From the NCBI RefSeq assembly GCF_031143425.1, contig NC_090438.1, forward strand, positions 778,917,138 to 778,981,137: 64,000 bases of DNA, given 5' to 3'. Below are positions 10,697 through 22,581 of this stretch, in pieces. The position numbers were made by a program, and so were the translations under genes. The stretch comes from Pleurodeles waltl (taxonomy: Eukaryota > Chordata > Amphibia > Caudata > Salamandridae). How positions within the stretch are numbered: position 1 is the first letter of the stretch; every line of letters begins with the position of its first letter. Below the pieces are notes generated by a model that made no database searches, was not told the DNA's origin, and was given only the letters and a program-made list of their open reading frames with translations.

Positions 10697-11662
10697 CCTT
10701 TCAATCAATCAATCAAAAAAATGTATAGAGCGCGCTACTCACCTGTAAGGGTCTCAAGGCGCTGCGGGGAGGGTGGGCTGCCGTTTTACTGTTCGAAAAG
10801 TCATGTCTTTAGGTGTTTTCTGAAGGACAGGAGGTTCTGGGTCTTGCGAAGGTTGGTGGGGAGGGAGTTCCAGGTTTTGGGGGCAAGGTAGGAGGAGGAT
10901 CTGCCTCCGGAGGTGGTGCGTTGGATACGGGGGACTGTGGCGAGGTCTGCGGAGCGGAGGTGGTGAGTGGGATGTGGAAGTTCACTCTTTCGTTGAGGTA
11001 GGCTGGTCCAGTGTTGTGGAGGGATTTCTGTGCATGGATGAGGACTTTGAAGATGACCCTTTTGTCGATAGGAAGCCAGTGAAGGGATCTGAGGTGGGCA
11101 GAGATGTGTTCATGGCGTGGGAGGTTCAAGATGAGGCGTGCGGCTGCGTTCTGGATCCTCTGGAGTTTCTGCTGAAGCTTGACTGTGGTGCCAGCGTAGA
11201 GGGCATTTCCGTAGTCTAGTCTGCTGCTGATGAGTGCATGGGTGACGGTCTTTCTGGTTTCTATGGGTATCCATTTGAAGGTTTTTCGCAGCATGCGGAG
11301 GGTGTTGAAACAGGAGGAGGTGATAGAGTTGATTTGCTGGGTCATGGAGAGAGAAGAATCTAAGATGACGCCGAGGTTGCTTGCGTGGGTGGCGGGTGTT
11401 GGGGGTGATCCTAGGTCGGTGGGCAACCAGGAGTCGTCCCATAATGTTTTGTTGGGGCCGAAGATGATGATTTCGGTTTTGTTGGAGTTTAGTTTGAGGT
11501 GGCTTGCTGTCATCCATTTGGCGGTATCTAGGAGTCCAGCGTGGAGGTTGGTCTTGGCGATGGTGGGGTTCCTGGTGAGGGAGATGACGAGCTGAGTGTC
11601 ATCTGCGTAGGATAGGATGGTGATTCCGTGTGGGTGGAGGATGTTAGCGAGCGTGGTATTCA
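10697..11662 (-). mobile_element. 5'-truncated L2-like LINE (minus strand)
   Basis: Read on the minus strand, the copy begins inside the reverse transcriptase just before the catalytic box (SYADDTQLVISL, about 11600-11635) and runs to a typical L2/CR1 3' tail. The tail (about 10697-10770) holds the GCGCCTTGAGACCC block, gtgagtagcgcgct and a terminal (TGAT)n run, seen on + as tcaatcaatcaatc. 5' truncation with an intact 3' tail is the usual result of target-primed reverse transcription. No target duplication is obvious. Confidence 0.88.
10809..11662 (-). pseudogene. L2-like reverse transcriptase C-terminal fragment
   Basis: About 235 residues are open from before YADDTQL through LKLNSNKTEIIIFGP, a long conserved stretch with ISSRLDYGNALYAGT, LQRIQNAAARLI and LHWLPIDKRVIFKVL, all hallmark L2/CR1 reverse-transcriptase C-terminal motifs. 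A single frameshift occurs near 10965: the canonical C-terminus (APKTWNSLPTNLR, SFRKHLKT then stop) continues in the neighbouring frame. Dead copy lacking the endonuclease and the first half of the reverse transcriptase, but otherwise well preserved. Confidence 0.85.
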
Positions 11663-13690
11663 GAGTAGAAAAATGTTGTTTAATATACTTGATTTTTTAT
11701 AGTGTTAGAGGTCTATCTTTTTCTGAAACATATTGTGAATGGCATACACGTTTGTAGTTTGAATTGACATTAAAATGTTATACATTTCTGGGAATATGGG
11801 AGGAGATGTGAATCCCTCGGCTCAACGTCCTGTGATTTTGTGCAAATCACATAACGTTTCATAGTCAGGTTTGCACTATTAAAAAACAGCACAAAAAGTG
11901 GTTTTGACAGTGTTCAGGCAAATGTAGTTAAATATTACCAGCTAGGTATTAACAAGTGTATCACACCTTCATGGGGTTTTACCCAAGTAACAACTGCATT
12001 GCTATCTGAAAATGTTTTGAGAAGCAACTTGTTAGATTCCTTATAAATCAAGTGATGGCTTCTAAAGCAAAATGTCTCTCTGCTGTAGTTTAATGGCAGC
12101 CACTCGCACCTCTTATAATGTTTGCATTTCACACCGCACAGTGCTGAAGCTTCGGACAGAGAGGTGCCCGCCAATAACACAAGCACTGCTACCATTTGAG
12201 AACATTTGTGCTTCCTTGAAACTTCATCTTACATACAAAGCTGGCTTAGTTTGTGAAATAGCAGTGGTGTACTAGTACCATGATTTGAGGAGCAACCTCT
12301 GTGGGCATTTGGAATTACATTGAGGAGCCCCTTACATTTTATGAAACTCAGTTTAAAAGAAAAATAGTTCGTTGTTAGATAGCAGTGTTGTTAAATCAAT
12401 ACAAAATAAATGTGTCCCTAATACAGAGCATTGTTTAACTGAATTCTATTTTTTGACCCCGACGGCTTCGTTTGTTAAAGAGAGGTGTTTTTTTCTCTAT
12501 TATGAACAAATGCTGTAAAAGCAACCTTAGAGACTGGCTAGAATAACATTAACAAAAATAAATAAACCAGATGACAGACAAAAACAGTTTGCCCAGGACC
12601 ATGCGTTCTTACCTAAGGAAAGTCATTAATATAACCGTGACATCCCAACTCCATGGGGAGAGCAATCTGCATTCCTCATTCCAATAAACGCTCTCACTTT
12701 GGAGTCAGCCAAAGTAAATATGAGGCTCTAAAGAAGACACAGCTTGACATTTGACCTCTGTCTATGAATGCACAGCAAATGTGACGAAATAAGAACAAGA
12801 TTTACAGGCCTGTTTACAGAAAGGGAGCTCTCAGAAGAATACCGGTAAATACGTTTTTGGCATTGTGAGGGACGAAGTGAACCTGGAGAGCCTAAGTCAG
12901 CAAGTAGAAAGCAAGAACATTTGTGTACAAACTGTGTAGCCAGTGGCAAACAACTGGTAGAATACATAGCCAGGTTAACTTTCTAAAAACTTCCCAAGAT
13001 GTTCTTTGATAACACATCAGCTGTGATGTTTGGTAGACCGTGACCTAAAAAGGTGATAAGAACAAATTCCGATGTAAGCTTTCTATTTGCGAATGCATGA
13101 AATACACTTACATTGGGTTCGGAAAATAGACGCAAGTCATATTCTTGACACATACCAGTAACCTACACATGGCTGTTAATACATATATAAGTTAAGACTG
13201 CAGAAGCAAATATTAAAGATAGATGTGACTTAAAATCACATGCAGACATAACTTCTTCATGGTGTAAGTTACATTTGCTTTTGTACGTGTGGCACTCATG
13301 GATAATTTGATTTATGTGGCAATAAATACCACACTGAATAATGGTGTGAGTGTTTGATTCCCTGGACCAACTGAACCTACCTAATTTTCCTCATGAAAAT
13401 GTGCCCACCACCCCTATACTATTTAGAACCTTTGCCCCTTGCTTTTTAATTAATTTCTTCATGAATGCAGCTATGTGGCGACAAATGAAAGAGACAGGTG
13501 TATATAAGCCCTGTAGCAGAATGCAAAAAAGAGCACTAATTTTCTGTGCAATGAGGAGAGATTTAATAATTATTCACATAATTGCTACAAAGTGAGTCTC
13601 TGGTCCTCTTACAAAATGAGCAATTCTGTTGGGAAGTGCTGATAATGCCCCAAAAACAACAGTATGCTTCTATGAAGTGATGCTACTATC
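11663..13690 (+). other. Intronic DNA, nothing recognised
   Basis: About 2 kb of AT-rich intronic DNA between the L2 fragment and the tandem-repeat region. No motif, exon or repeat boundary that I can support. Confidence 0.45.
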
Positions 13691-14215
13691 ATTGATAAGT
13701 TTCACAGCAGTGTTGAAAAGTGGTAGTCCAATCCATGAAAGTGTAACCATTCTCATTAAATATTTTGGTACTGTCCATGAAAATACAGCAACCATGCTTA
13801 GAAATGGTGGGCCAATCTGTCCTATTGAATCTGACAAAATAGCCTGACAAACTGTTGGCATCTGCAGTGGGTTGCAGGTGACAAATTTAGATTGTTGCAA
13901 CACCACCTCAGACTCACAAACCTCAGAGCTTGTGAAATTGGATATAATTACATTGGTTAAACATTATGCTGAGGTATTAATAACCATGCATAAATACACC
14001 CTTAAATGCATGTTATGGCAGCACTCCTCAGAAACTGCAGTGGTGTGTCCTCATGCAAATGCTGGTACTGTCTGCCCCATAAGAAGTATTGCAGCTTTGC
14101 TGAGAAATGCTTGTACAGTTGATGGTATATGTAGTAGCCTTTCTAAGAATGCAGGTACTGTTCAACAAAAGCTTAGCAGTGCTGCCTATTGTATTTCTAA
14201 AGTACAGCTGAATCA
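13690..14215 (+). repeat. Degenerate ~45-bp tandem repeat
   Basis: Two blocks contain imperfect units spaced 41-46 bp apart. The first has units near 13711, 13752, 13797 and 13842; the second has units near 14052, 14098 and 14142. Units share a core like aatgctggtactgtcc, preceded by ct(n)agaaa and followed by an A-rich then agcag-containing half. The middle (about 13890-14025) is too diverged to assign units. It looks like an old minisatellite or a decayed internally repeated element. Confidence 0.5.
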
Positions 14216-15116
14216 GGGGCTGGTTTGGATGGCCCACAATCCTGATGGAGGTTGTGGATAGGAGGTTGGGAGATGGCAGGAATTGTTCACTTTGGATTGA
14301 CAGGGCTACAGTGTCTAGTTTTTGCTCCAATTCCAATAAATATAGATTTCATGCTTCAGGAGACTGCTCTTCGTTCTGGCCCCACACACTTAGTAGCCTT
14401 AAAGGAAAGGTCTTGTGCATTTTGAATGCTCAATGATAGGGATAGGAGAGAGGACTAGAGGCTGTGGCCTTTCTCATATTAAATTGAAAGTGTCAGAGTC
14501 AAATCTGTTCCATTATTCTCTGCTGGTCCACATCACCCCAAGTGTGATGATGCGGACGAGGAGATGGTGAAGGATGAAAAAGGAAGTGAAGATGGTGGAA
14601 GCACTACAGAAGGGCAATGAGGAAGAGGAGAGGAAAGAGCAGTGCATAGGCTGTTTTCTGAAAACTGGTATGTCAATTGGGTCAGGATGTGGGCATGGTA
14701 GAGGTGCTGTACATATTGGGGTTAAGAAGAAGCAATATTTTTGATAGCATCTGTGGTAGTAAATACACATGCTCTGCATACTTCTGCCTTCTTGTGTTGG
14801 GTACAATTTGTTTTTCTTCAAAGAAGTCTTTTGAGCCACAAGGTAAAGTGACTCCGGCTCTCTGTGATAATGCACATGGGCATCAACTCCATCGTTAGAT
14901 TGTTTTATTTCTGTCATCGGGTTCAGACGTGTTCTTCGGTGCTCCGGTTTGCGCCCGTTTTCGGGCTTCCATCGGTCCATTTTGCACCTCTATTCCGGTT
15001 GGTATTGTTTTTGTTCTTGTTTCTGACTCGCCTTTGAAAACAGAGGAAAACCGCCAATCATCGATTATTCGTTCTGCATTCATGGCCTTCGGGCCTTCTT
15101 TCTCATCTTATCGGAT

Positions 15117-16985
15117 TTGACCTATGATGTGCTGCTAATGGAACGGGCTCTGTTTCGGTGCTGTCCAAGCTGCTACACACAATATCCGCACACTGACCTC
15201 CAACAGTTTTGTAACCTGTGTTTGCCTCCTCACCACAATGAGAAGAACTGTGGGCCTATCGATGTTTTCAGTCGAAGAAAATGGTACAAGATTGCAGAGC
15301 TCGTCAAAAGGAGATGCAGCGTAAAGACCTCAGAGACCCCCAAAAACTTTAGTCTTTATGATGTCAAACAGGAGTAAGAACTGCAAGAGGCCTCAGCAGC
15401 ATAAAAGGAGGCCCTTTCTATCCCAGACTCCAAAATACAGTTCATAATGCAGTTTCAAGATCTTCGTTTGGGGCAGCGCTCAGTGAGTACTCCTACTCCT
15501 GTCCAGCCTACTAAGAGATAGTCCGTTCCAACTAAAATTATGGCTCCCGGGCCACCACTGTCAACAGGCCATGGTAGGCACTGAACATCTGCTAAGGATG
15601 CCCCGTCCTTGGGCCTGGCACTGAAAGCTAAGCTGAAACACCCCTCTACTCTACTCTACTAAGCCGACCAGTCTGTGCTGATCCAAACATCTACCTCATC
15701 AGCTCCGAGCGCTTTGATTTCCACTGCTTCGGCTCCAACCACTTCAGCACCGAAACACAGACCATCTTTGGTATTGAAACCTTTCACTTCGTCACTGGAA
15801 CTGATCCTAGAGCCTAGGGCAGAAAGGATCGACCGGAAACAAAAGAAAATACACATCCAGCCTTCTACTGGATGCATGTTGGCAAAGGCAGTCAGTGCCG
15901 ACTCCATCAAAGCACCAGCTTACTGTGGGGAGGCCGTTGATCTGCCCGCACCTCCTAAATAGAAGAAGGACATTGCCACTAGTCCTTTACATCCACCTTT
16001 GCCTGCCTGTCCTCCACCACTTCCTTTACCTCTCTCACCTCCACCTTCACCACATCACTCATTTAGCGATATAGGTGACACTACCACACAAGACTCCCCA
16101 CAGTCTTACACTGGGAATCACATAGAGGGAGATGAAATATAACAGCCACCCACAGATCTATAGGACACTTATGACATTGACCCTCTGGATATACTAACCT
16201 GGACGTATACTCAGCTAAGCCTTCACCCCTGGATGATGCAACATAATTCCAGAAATTTCTAACTAGTGGAACTGCATACAACCAGGTCCCATTGTATAAA
16301 GACCCTATAGAGGATTACTTTCTTTTCAAAACGCTTTCTTCTACCACTAGGGTATGCAGTATCTACCCATGTTAAAAGTGATGACCAGACATGCAGAAGA
16401 GATCTTTAAAGATCCAGTACATGTATGTCTTATTACACTAAGGGTGGATAAGAAATACAAAGCTGCATCCTTAGACTCTGCATACATTAAGGGCCAACTC
16501 CCTCTAGACTCATTTGTAGTGTCTAATGCGCATAAGAGGGCCAATTCCCAAACATCAGAGGATGCCCCTCCAACTGATGAGTCTAAATTAATTGATGCAT
16601 CTGGTAAAAGAGTGGCAGTCCAAGCAGATAACCACTTGCGCATAGCTAACACTCAAAGACTGTTGGTAAGGTATGACAGAGCCCATTGGGATGAAATCGA
16701 AGAACATCTCCAGCATCTCCCTGAGGAGTATAAGAAGAAAGGCCAACAAGTTGTTCAGGAGGGTAAATTGATCTCCAACAATTCCATTAAATGTGCCCTT
16801 GATGCAGCGGACACAGCAACTAGGCATGTAAATACAAGCATTCTGTTGCATAGACAGGCCTGGTTAGACATACCTGGCTTTTTATGCATTTATGTCCCAT
16901 TTGACCAACATCTCTTTGGTCCACAGGAGGATTCAATTTTAGAAAAAATGAAAACAAATAATCAAGTTGCCAAATCTATGGGGTA
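15117..16985 (+). pseudogene. DIRS-like Gag region, broken
   Basis: The N-terminal part (15117-15377) carries two paired-cysteine motifs, CPSC and CNLC, followed by a further His-His and Cys, resembling a small zinc-binding module. A Pro/Ser-rich linker follows. The C-terminal part (16354-16985, 210 codons open) has the DIRS Gag signature: CALDAADTATRHVNTSILLH followed by RQAWLDIPGF and then LFGPQEDSILEKMK. The pieces lie in different frames. Role inferred by family: particle or nucleic-acid-binding protein. Confidence 0.65.
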
Positions 16986-17399
16986 ATTTCAAACTCCGAC
17001 TCCTCGTGGCTCCTTTCCGTGCCTCACATACAAACAAGGCACCAAACCAACATCGACAGATGCTTGTACCTCCACTTATAGGCAGCAACATCAAAGCTTC
17101 TCTTCAAGAGGATATTACTGAGGTGCATAGAGGCAAAACAATTCAAAAGGTCATGGAAAAGACGCCTCCACTTGCGCCTCCCCCTCCAAACAGTGACTCC
17201 CTTTCCATTTCCTCGACCCTCTAACACCTGTTGGGGGACGTCTGCAACATTTCTTCTCCACTTCGAAAAATATAACAACAGATCAGAGGGTGTTGGACAT
17301 TATCCAACAAGGTTGTTGTCTGGAGCTCATCAAAACACCTCCAGACATCCCACCACGCAGACCCAAACTTTCCATAGACATTAAAAATTGCTAAAACAA

Positions 17400-18720
17400 G
17401 AAATACAGGCTCTACTTAAAAAAAAAAAGGGCTATAGAACCTGTTCTTCTTCAATGAAGCAAGGGAGTATACTCCTACTTCATCATCCCCAAAAAAGATG
17501 GATCACTTAGATCTCAGAACGCTAAATCATTACATCCTTTCAGAATACTTTCATATGGTAACTCTCCAAGATGTGATGCCTTTGTTACCACAGGGCGACT
17601 TTGTCTGCACTAGACTAAAACGATGCATACTTTCACATTCCAATACATCCAGCTCAAAGCAAATACCTCAGGTTTGTTATACAGACATTACCTGTTCAAG
17701 GTGCTTCCATTCTGAGTCACTACTGTACCTCATGTATTCACCAAATGTTTGCAGACAGAGCATTCATGTCTTCCCATACCTCGATGACTAGCTTATCAAA
17801 GCCATTATGCTTCCATTATGCCACCCACATACCCAGGCCACACTTCACATTCTTCATCAATTGGGGTTCACAATCATTATACAGAAGTCTCACCTTCAGC
17901 CTTCAGAGGTTCAGCCATACCTAAGGGCTATCCTCAACATACAGCTCGGGTTAGCTTACTTTAATTTTGTCAGAATTTAGAACGTCACAGCGTTGTTGAA
18001 TACTGATTCAGCCCAATCAATGCAAAACAGTCAGAAAGGTTCAGCGAATCTTAAACATGTGTCCATCAAAAGAATGTCTGGCAAGTCAATGGTCAGTTGC
18101 AAGATCTAGTGTTGGATTATAGCCACACTCATTCTCTGCACTGTTGAAACACGCTAAACCTATCAAAGCGAATTGCCATTTCTCGACCCTGTTCTCCAGA
18201 TCATTCTCACAGCAGATTCATCCCTCACAGGATGGGTGCTCCACTGCAGGACCTCACAATCCAGGGACTCTGGTACTTCAAACATCAAGCCCTACACATC
18301 AACTATGCAGAGCTTAAAGCCATTCACCTGGCATTGAAAGCTTTCCTAATTCGCCTGAGAGGCAAGGTTGTATTACTTCGGATGGACAACACAACACCCA
18401 TGTTTTATCAACAAAAACAGGAGGGGGGCCCTCTCTACAGTTATCATGCCTCTGTCGATTTGGCATTGGGCAATATGTCACCACATTCACCTGTTAGTGG
18501 AACACCTCCCAAGCATGGACAACAGCCTTGTGGACTTCCTCCCCAAGATGCTACAACAAGCCCCTGAGTGGGAAATCTACACCAAGTCCTCCTCTTATAC
18601 TTTCAAAAATGAGGGTTTCCACACACAGATCTGTTCGCAACCGCAGACAACGCAAAATACCCAGACTTCAACTCTAGGCTCCCACACCCCCTATCCAAGA
18701 GCAATGTTCTATGGTTTAAC
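17400..18720 (+). pseudogene. DIRS-like reverse transcriptase-RNase H, broken
   Basis: RT motifs in order: LDLRTLNHYILSEYFHMVTL (about 17503), LLPQGDFV, FKVLPF, then the catalytic YLDD at 17777-17788 followed directly by an in-frame TAG where tryptophan is usual. RNase H starts with ILTADSSLTGW (about 18200), then HINYAELKAIHLALKAF (18296 on) and VLLRMDNTTPMFY. Frames shift repeatedly. The combination INYxELKAIHLALKAF plus RxDNTT is characteristic of DIRS RNase H. Inactive remnant. Confidence 0.78.
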
Positions 18721-18960
18721 TGGTCAGGGATATTTGCCTACACTTTCCACCTTTCCTTCTTCCGTGGCTCAGGCAAACGTCTTTCACCCTCATTCTAGTA
18801 GCTCCATCTTGGACTCTACAACCATGGTTCACCATACTACTCGAACTCTTGGTAGTGCCTCACAAGAAGCTTCCCCTCATCGTGGATCTTCTCACTAACA
18901 ACCATGGAGAACACGGGCATCCAAATCCAAAGGAACACAACCTTGCAATTTGACTCCTGA

Positions 18961-21381
18961 AATCATAGTTTGGTTACCTCAACCTCCTGCAAGAATTTAT
19001 GACCTTTCTTAAGGAGGCACGTAAACCTACAACATGAGCATGTTATTTGTTTTCTACCACCATTACAAACACATTGATCCTTTCCATGCAGCTGTTCAAA
19101 ATATTTTTGGCTACTTACTTCATTTGCACACCAGTAGTCTAGCATGCAGGAGTTGCTTATCTGCATAACAGACAACAGTTATCATAATTTTAAGTACCAA
19201 TAATTAAAGCATTCATGGAAGGCCTTAAAGAAGTAATTCCACCCAGGGTTCCCCCTGCACCTGCTTAGAATCAAGTACTATTGAGGCATAGCAGGAGAAA
19301 GCGTGTTTCACTTTCTATGTTTCCAGTATAGCATGTGGTTTGATTATACTGTTGTGAGATCCCCTGGTATGATATTTATAGATGTATTAGAACTGCAACC
19401 AAATCTCCATAATTACTTTTTCATCATGCTGCAGAAAGGACTATTTGCACTAATTTCTAAAGAACTCATTTAGGAGAAGTAGTCAATTCCATACAAACAT
19501 CTATGCGGTATGATTTAATGTTTCTGGGGCATTGTGCTTGAAAGTCACCATTTACTAATTTTCCAAAATACTTCCTGGAGTTAAATGCTCAAAAGAAGGA
19601 AAGGGCATTTAGTTGTCTTACAGTAGTGTGCAATTTCCCTAAAAAAACACAGAGATCTCCATCAATCCTTTCCATCAGATGTCTCACTTGACATATAATC
19701 CTGGCTATGGATCCGATTTTGCCTAAAACATCTTCAAGCAGTAAGTTGCCTGGGAGATGAACATTTTCTTCTAGGTTTATGTAGGCTCATACGTTTCTGC
19801 AGTTGATCTCAGTCAGGCCTTTGCTTATTTCTTTAATAGTGCTTCTTATGCACAGAACCTTTGCAAAAGTTTAATTGTATGCAGCTATTCTCTGTTCACC
19901 CTGTCAGTTATTGAGTCCGTTACATCGATGTCTGTGTGTTTATAAACTATCCTTGACCAGTTCAGAAAGTGGTGAACTGTAAAACAAGTATAGACATTTG
20001 TAGAGGATTGAGAAGGAGTGGAATTCATAGAGAAGGCATGTTTTGTTTTGGCAACTATCACACCCTAGAGTTGAGTAATCTCCCTCAATCAGGCTGTTAG
20101 CAAAGCAAGCCACTGTATTGCCTTTCATATATTAATAGAATATATAGGGTACATTGTAAAAGATAGTTTCATACCTTTCCTGAGATTTCAGCCTCATTAA
20201 GCGTTTACTGTTATTTCTTCAGTCAGAAGGTAGTATTGACATGTCCATCTCTATATAGAAGCAAAAGAGGAATGTTTGGCTCCTTCCAGCAGCACAGCAT
20301 GGCTTCTCATCTTAAAAAAAAAAATCATCCAACTGCTTATTGCACACTGAATACAAACAAAATTAAATGGCCGCAATCACATGATATCCTTTGTATCTTC
20401 AGTGGAGTGCACGATTTGCTAAATTCCCCTGCTGCTCTGATCTTCTACATAAGATTTTCATGCGTCAAGCATGAGTGATGCCTTTTATCTGCCTGATGTA
20501 TGACCTTTGAAATCAGTGTCTTTGACAGTTGGACAGTTAACCACAGGGAACTTAGTTGGTTTCTTCAGTTTAGATTTCCTATTTTATTCATATTAGTAGT
20601 AAGTCAGAATTCGAATTACAAACTATGCATTGCATAGTTAGGCCACACGTGTTCATACTGTACCTTACTTTATTGCAGTCCCACCCCAAAAGCAGTAGCT
20701 GGTCCCTTCTATATGACCATTTAATTACAAATCGAACCTATAGGTGCAGAAGAGGACTTCCACTTGAGAATTTAATTTATGCTTGGTGTTCTGCTCAAAA
20801 TTCACCTAGCTTTGTCTGAAATAATGTTGGAAGAGCATTAATAAATCCATGAATAAAACTCTTGGTATTATCTCTTCATGCATGGGTTCTGTAGAAAATG
20901 CCAACCATTGCATGTGTACATACCTAACATAATTTTTTTTTTCTTTATTTTTTTTTTACTTAAAGCAAGCGCTGGTTCAGCTCCTATATAAAACAAAATA
21001 TGATTTTGCTTACATCAGACATATTGCATGGATATATTATTATTCTAAATGCACACATTTTCATATTTGTGACATTTGCTTTGATTTGGATTGGTTTTTA
21101 TGTCACGAGGTGCACAGTAGAGGGGATTTTTCATATCTTTCTCTGCATTGACTAGGGCACCAGCACATATGTTGGTTTCTAGTGATAAAGTGCAGAGGAG
21201 TATTGGTCTCCATGTACCGTTTGAGTCCAGACTTGAGTGTTTTTCCCTGGCTTTTGTTAGACTCTGCTTTAAGATATTTTATAAGTTTAATATATTGTTG
21301 AGGGTCTCAGTAAAAGCAATTAATAGAAAATAATGTTATAAAAGTAGAGCCAATATGTCTTATGTTAGAGATATTGGGGCA
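18961..21381 (+). other. Intronic DNA, nothing recognised
   Basis: AT-rich intronic sequence with a T-rich run near 20933-20958. No exon, RNA gene or element can be supported. Confidence 0.45.
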
Positions 21382-21507
21382 TGATTACAACTTTGGAGGA
21401 GGTGTTAATCCGTCCCAAAAGTGACGGTAAAGTGACGGATATACCACCAGCCGTATTACGAGTCCATTATATCCTATGGAATAACACCTCCTCCAAAGTT
21501 GTAATCA
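21382..21507. mobile_element. Short palindromic MITE-like element
   Basis: A 126-bp element with perfect 26-bp terminal inverted repeats: 21382-21407 (tgattacaactttggagg...) and its exact reverse complement at 21482-21507. The centre contains gtgacggtaaagtgacgg and ccgtattacgag. No coding potential. The structure is that of a non-autonomous DNA transposon. Flanks (ggggca and ggcaca) do not show a clear target duplication, so the superfamily is unassigned. Confidence 0.7.
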
Positions 21508-21885
21508 GGCACATTGTGTTAGTTGTACGGGGAGTATTGCAAAAAGACACATCATCATCATAAGGATGTTCATAATTGCCCACTATTCTGGTGCAGTGTT
21601 GGATTTACATCTAAATGGAAAGCATTTCTACTATATCCTCCTTTTTCTGGGATCTAGAAAGTGGTGAACATTCTTCATCGGGTCCAGTACCTCAGACACT
21701 TTGTGGTAATTGTGCTCATTGAGTAGTGCTGCAGCTTCAATGCATAAACCGTTATACCAATTTGTAGCACTCACCTACTCTACTACTGCTACTCTTGGTG
21801 TCCAGCCGTTGGGAAGAGGAGCATTTAAGTCTACCATAAAGAGCAAAGCTTTAAACCTTGAGAGGCATGCACTGCAGCCCTATAT

Positions 21886-22340
21886 AAAACCTCCACATCA
21901 AATTCATAAGGGAAGGGTGATCCACTTACTAAATGACCCAAAGTTCTTAGTCCTCCAACCCTGATGCTCAGTAACATCATTGTGCAGACAGAAGAAGTAA
22001 TTTAAAGTATGCCTGTGACCAACTATCTTGCCAATTCAGCAACCTACCTCTACACCTGCTGTAGGGCTGACCCTCAGACTTAAAGATCCCATATCTGTTG
22101 ATGGGGACTTCTCCTTAGGTGTGTGGGGGGTGAGGGTACCGAGAGCACTTTCAGCAGAGCTGAAAAGTGGATACTCCTTCCATCTCTTTGTGACCAGCCA
22201 GTATTTTTGTATTGCAGAAACAAACCTCTGAGTCAGTGGTTAATTTCTACAAGACTAAATCTCAATTGCCCGATGTGCAGGGAGTTTTCTATCCGTATAT
22301 GTGGGCTGTCAGGGCAAATAACGTCTGCATCAGGAAGCTT
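21886..22340 (+). repeat. Direct repeat copy A (5' part of old LINE)
   Basis: About 455 bp that match 25906-26353 in the same orientation, from aaaacctccacatca through tgacccaaagttct, ggtaatttaaagtatg-like, cttgccagttcagca-like and caggaag. Both copies lie just upstream of LINE reverse-transcriptase remnants, so they are most simply the same upstream portion of two copies of one LINE family. Confidence 0.75.
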
Positions 22341-22416
22341 TCCCTAAAAGTCAGCTTGAAAACGTTCATCACAGTTTACCCCTCTACTTCACATGTGCTT
22401 AATGTATTGATCCTAG

Positions 22417-22581
22417 ATGTTTCTGTCCCAAAGGCATTCAAGAAACTATTCTCAGGCCCAAACATCCGAGTTAATTACTGCCCAGTCGCTAAACTGCCTT
22501 TTCTCAGCAAAATCCTTGGGAAAAAAGTCACATATCAATTACACAACGAGCTGGAACAAAACAATCTTCTATTCGGCCAAC
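22417..22581 (+). pseudogene. LINE reverse transcriptase fragment, N-terminal
   Basis: Reads VNYCPVAKLPFLSKILGKKV and on through NELEQNNLLFGQ, matching the L2/CR1-type start of the reverse transcriptase (NYRPVS-LPFLSKILEK-like). It stops abruptly where a 1.35-kb insertion begins. The same frame resumes at 23935 with QSGFRPK, the next conserved block of these enzymes. Old and inactive. Confidence 0.75.

Larger units (their letters stand above)
14900..18960 (+). mobile_element. Decayed DIRS-like element lacking recombinase
   Basis: Gag-like, reverse transcriptase and RNase H regions occur in DIRS order on the + strand, with many stops and frameshifts. After the RNase H C-terminal box (DLFATADNAKYPDF-like, about 18630) the similarity fades, and neither a tyrosine recombinase nor terminal repeats can be found. 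It is therefore either truncated or too diverged to show them. Ends are approximate. It belongs to a different lineage from the element at 887-5608: the Gag and RT motifs differ clearly. Confidence 0.75.

Noticed and set aside
10634..11595. Plus-strand open frames over the L2 fragment
   Set aside because: Shadows of the minus-strand reverse transcriptase, which explains the codon pattern.
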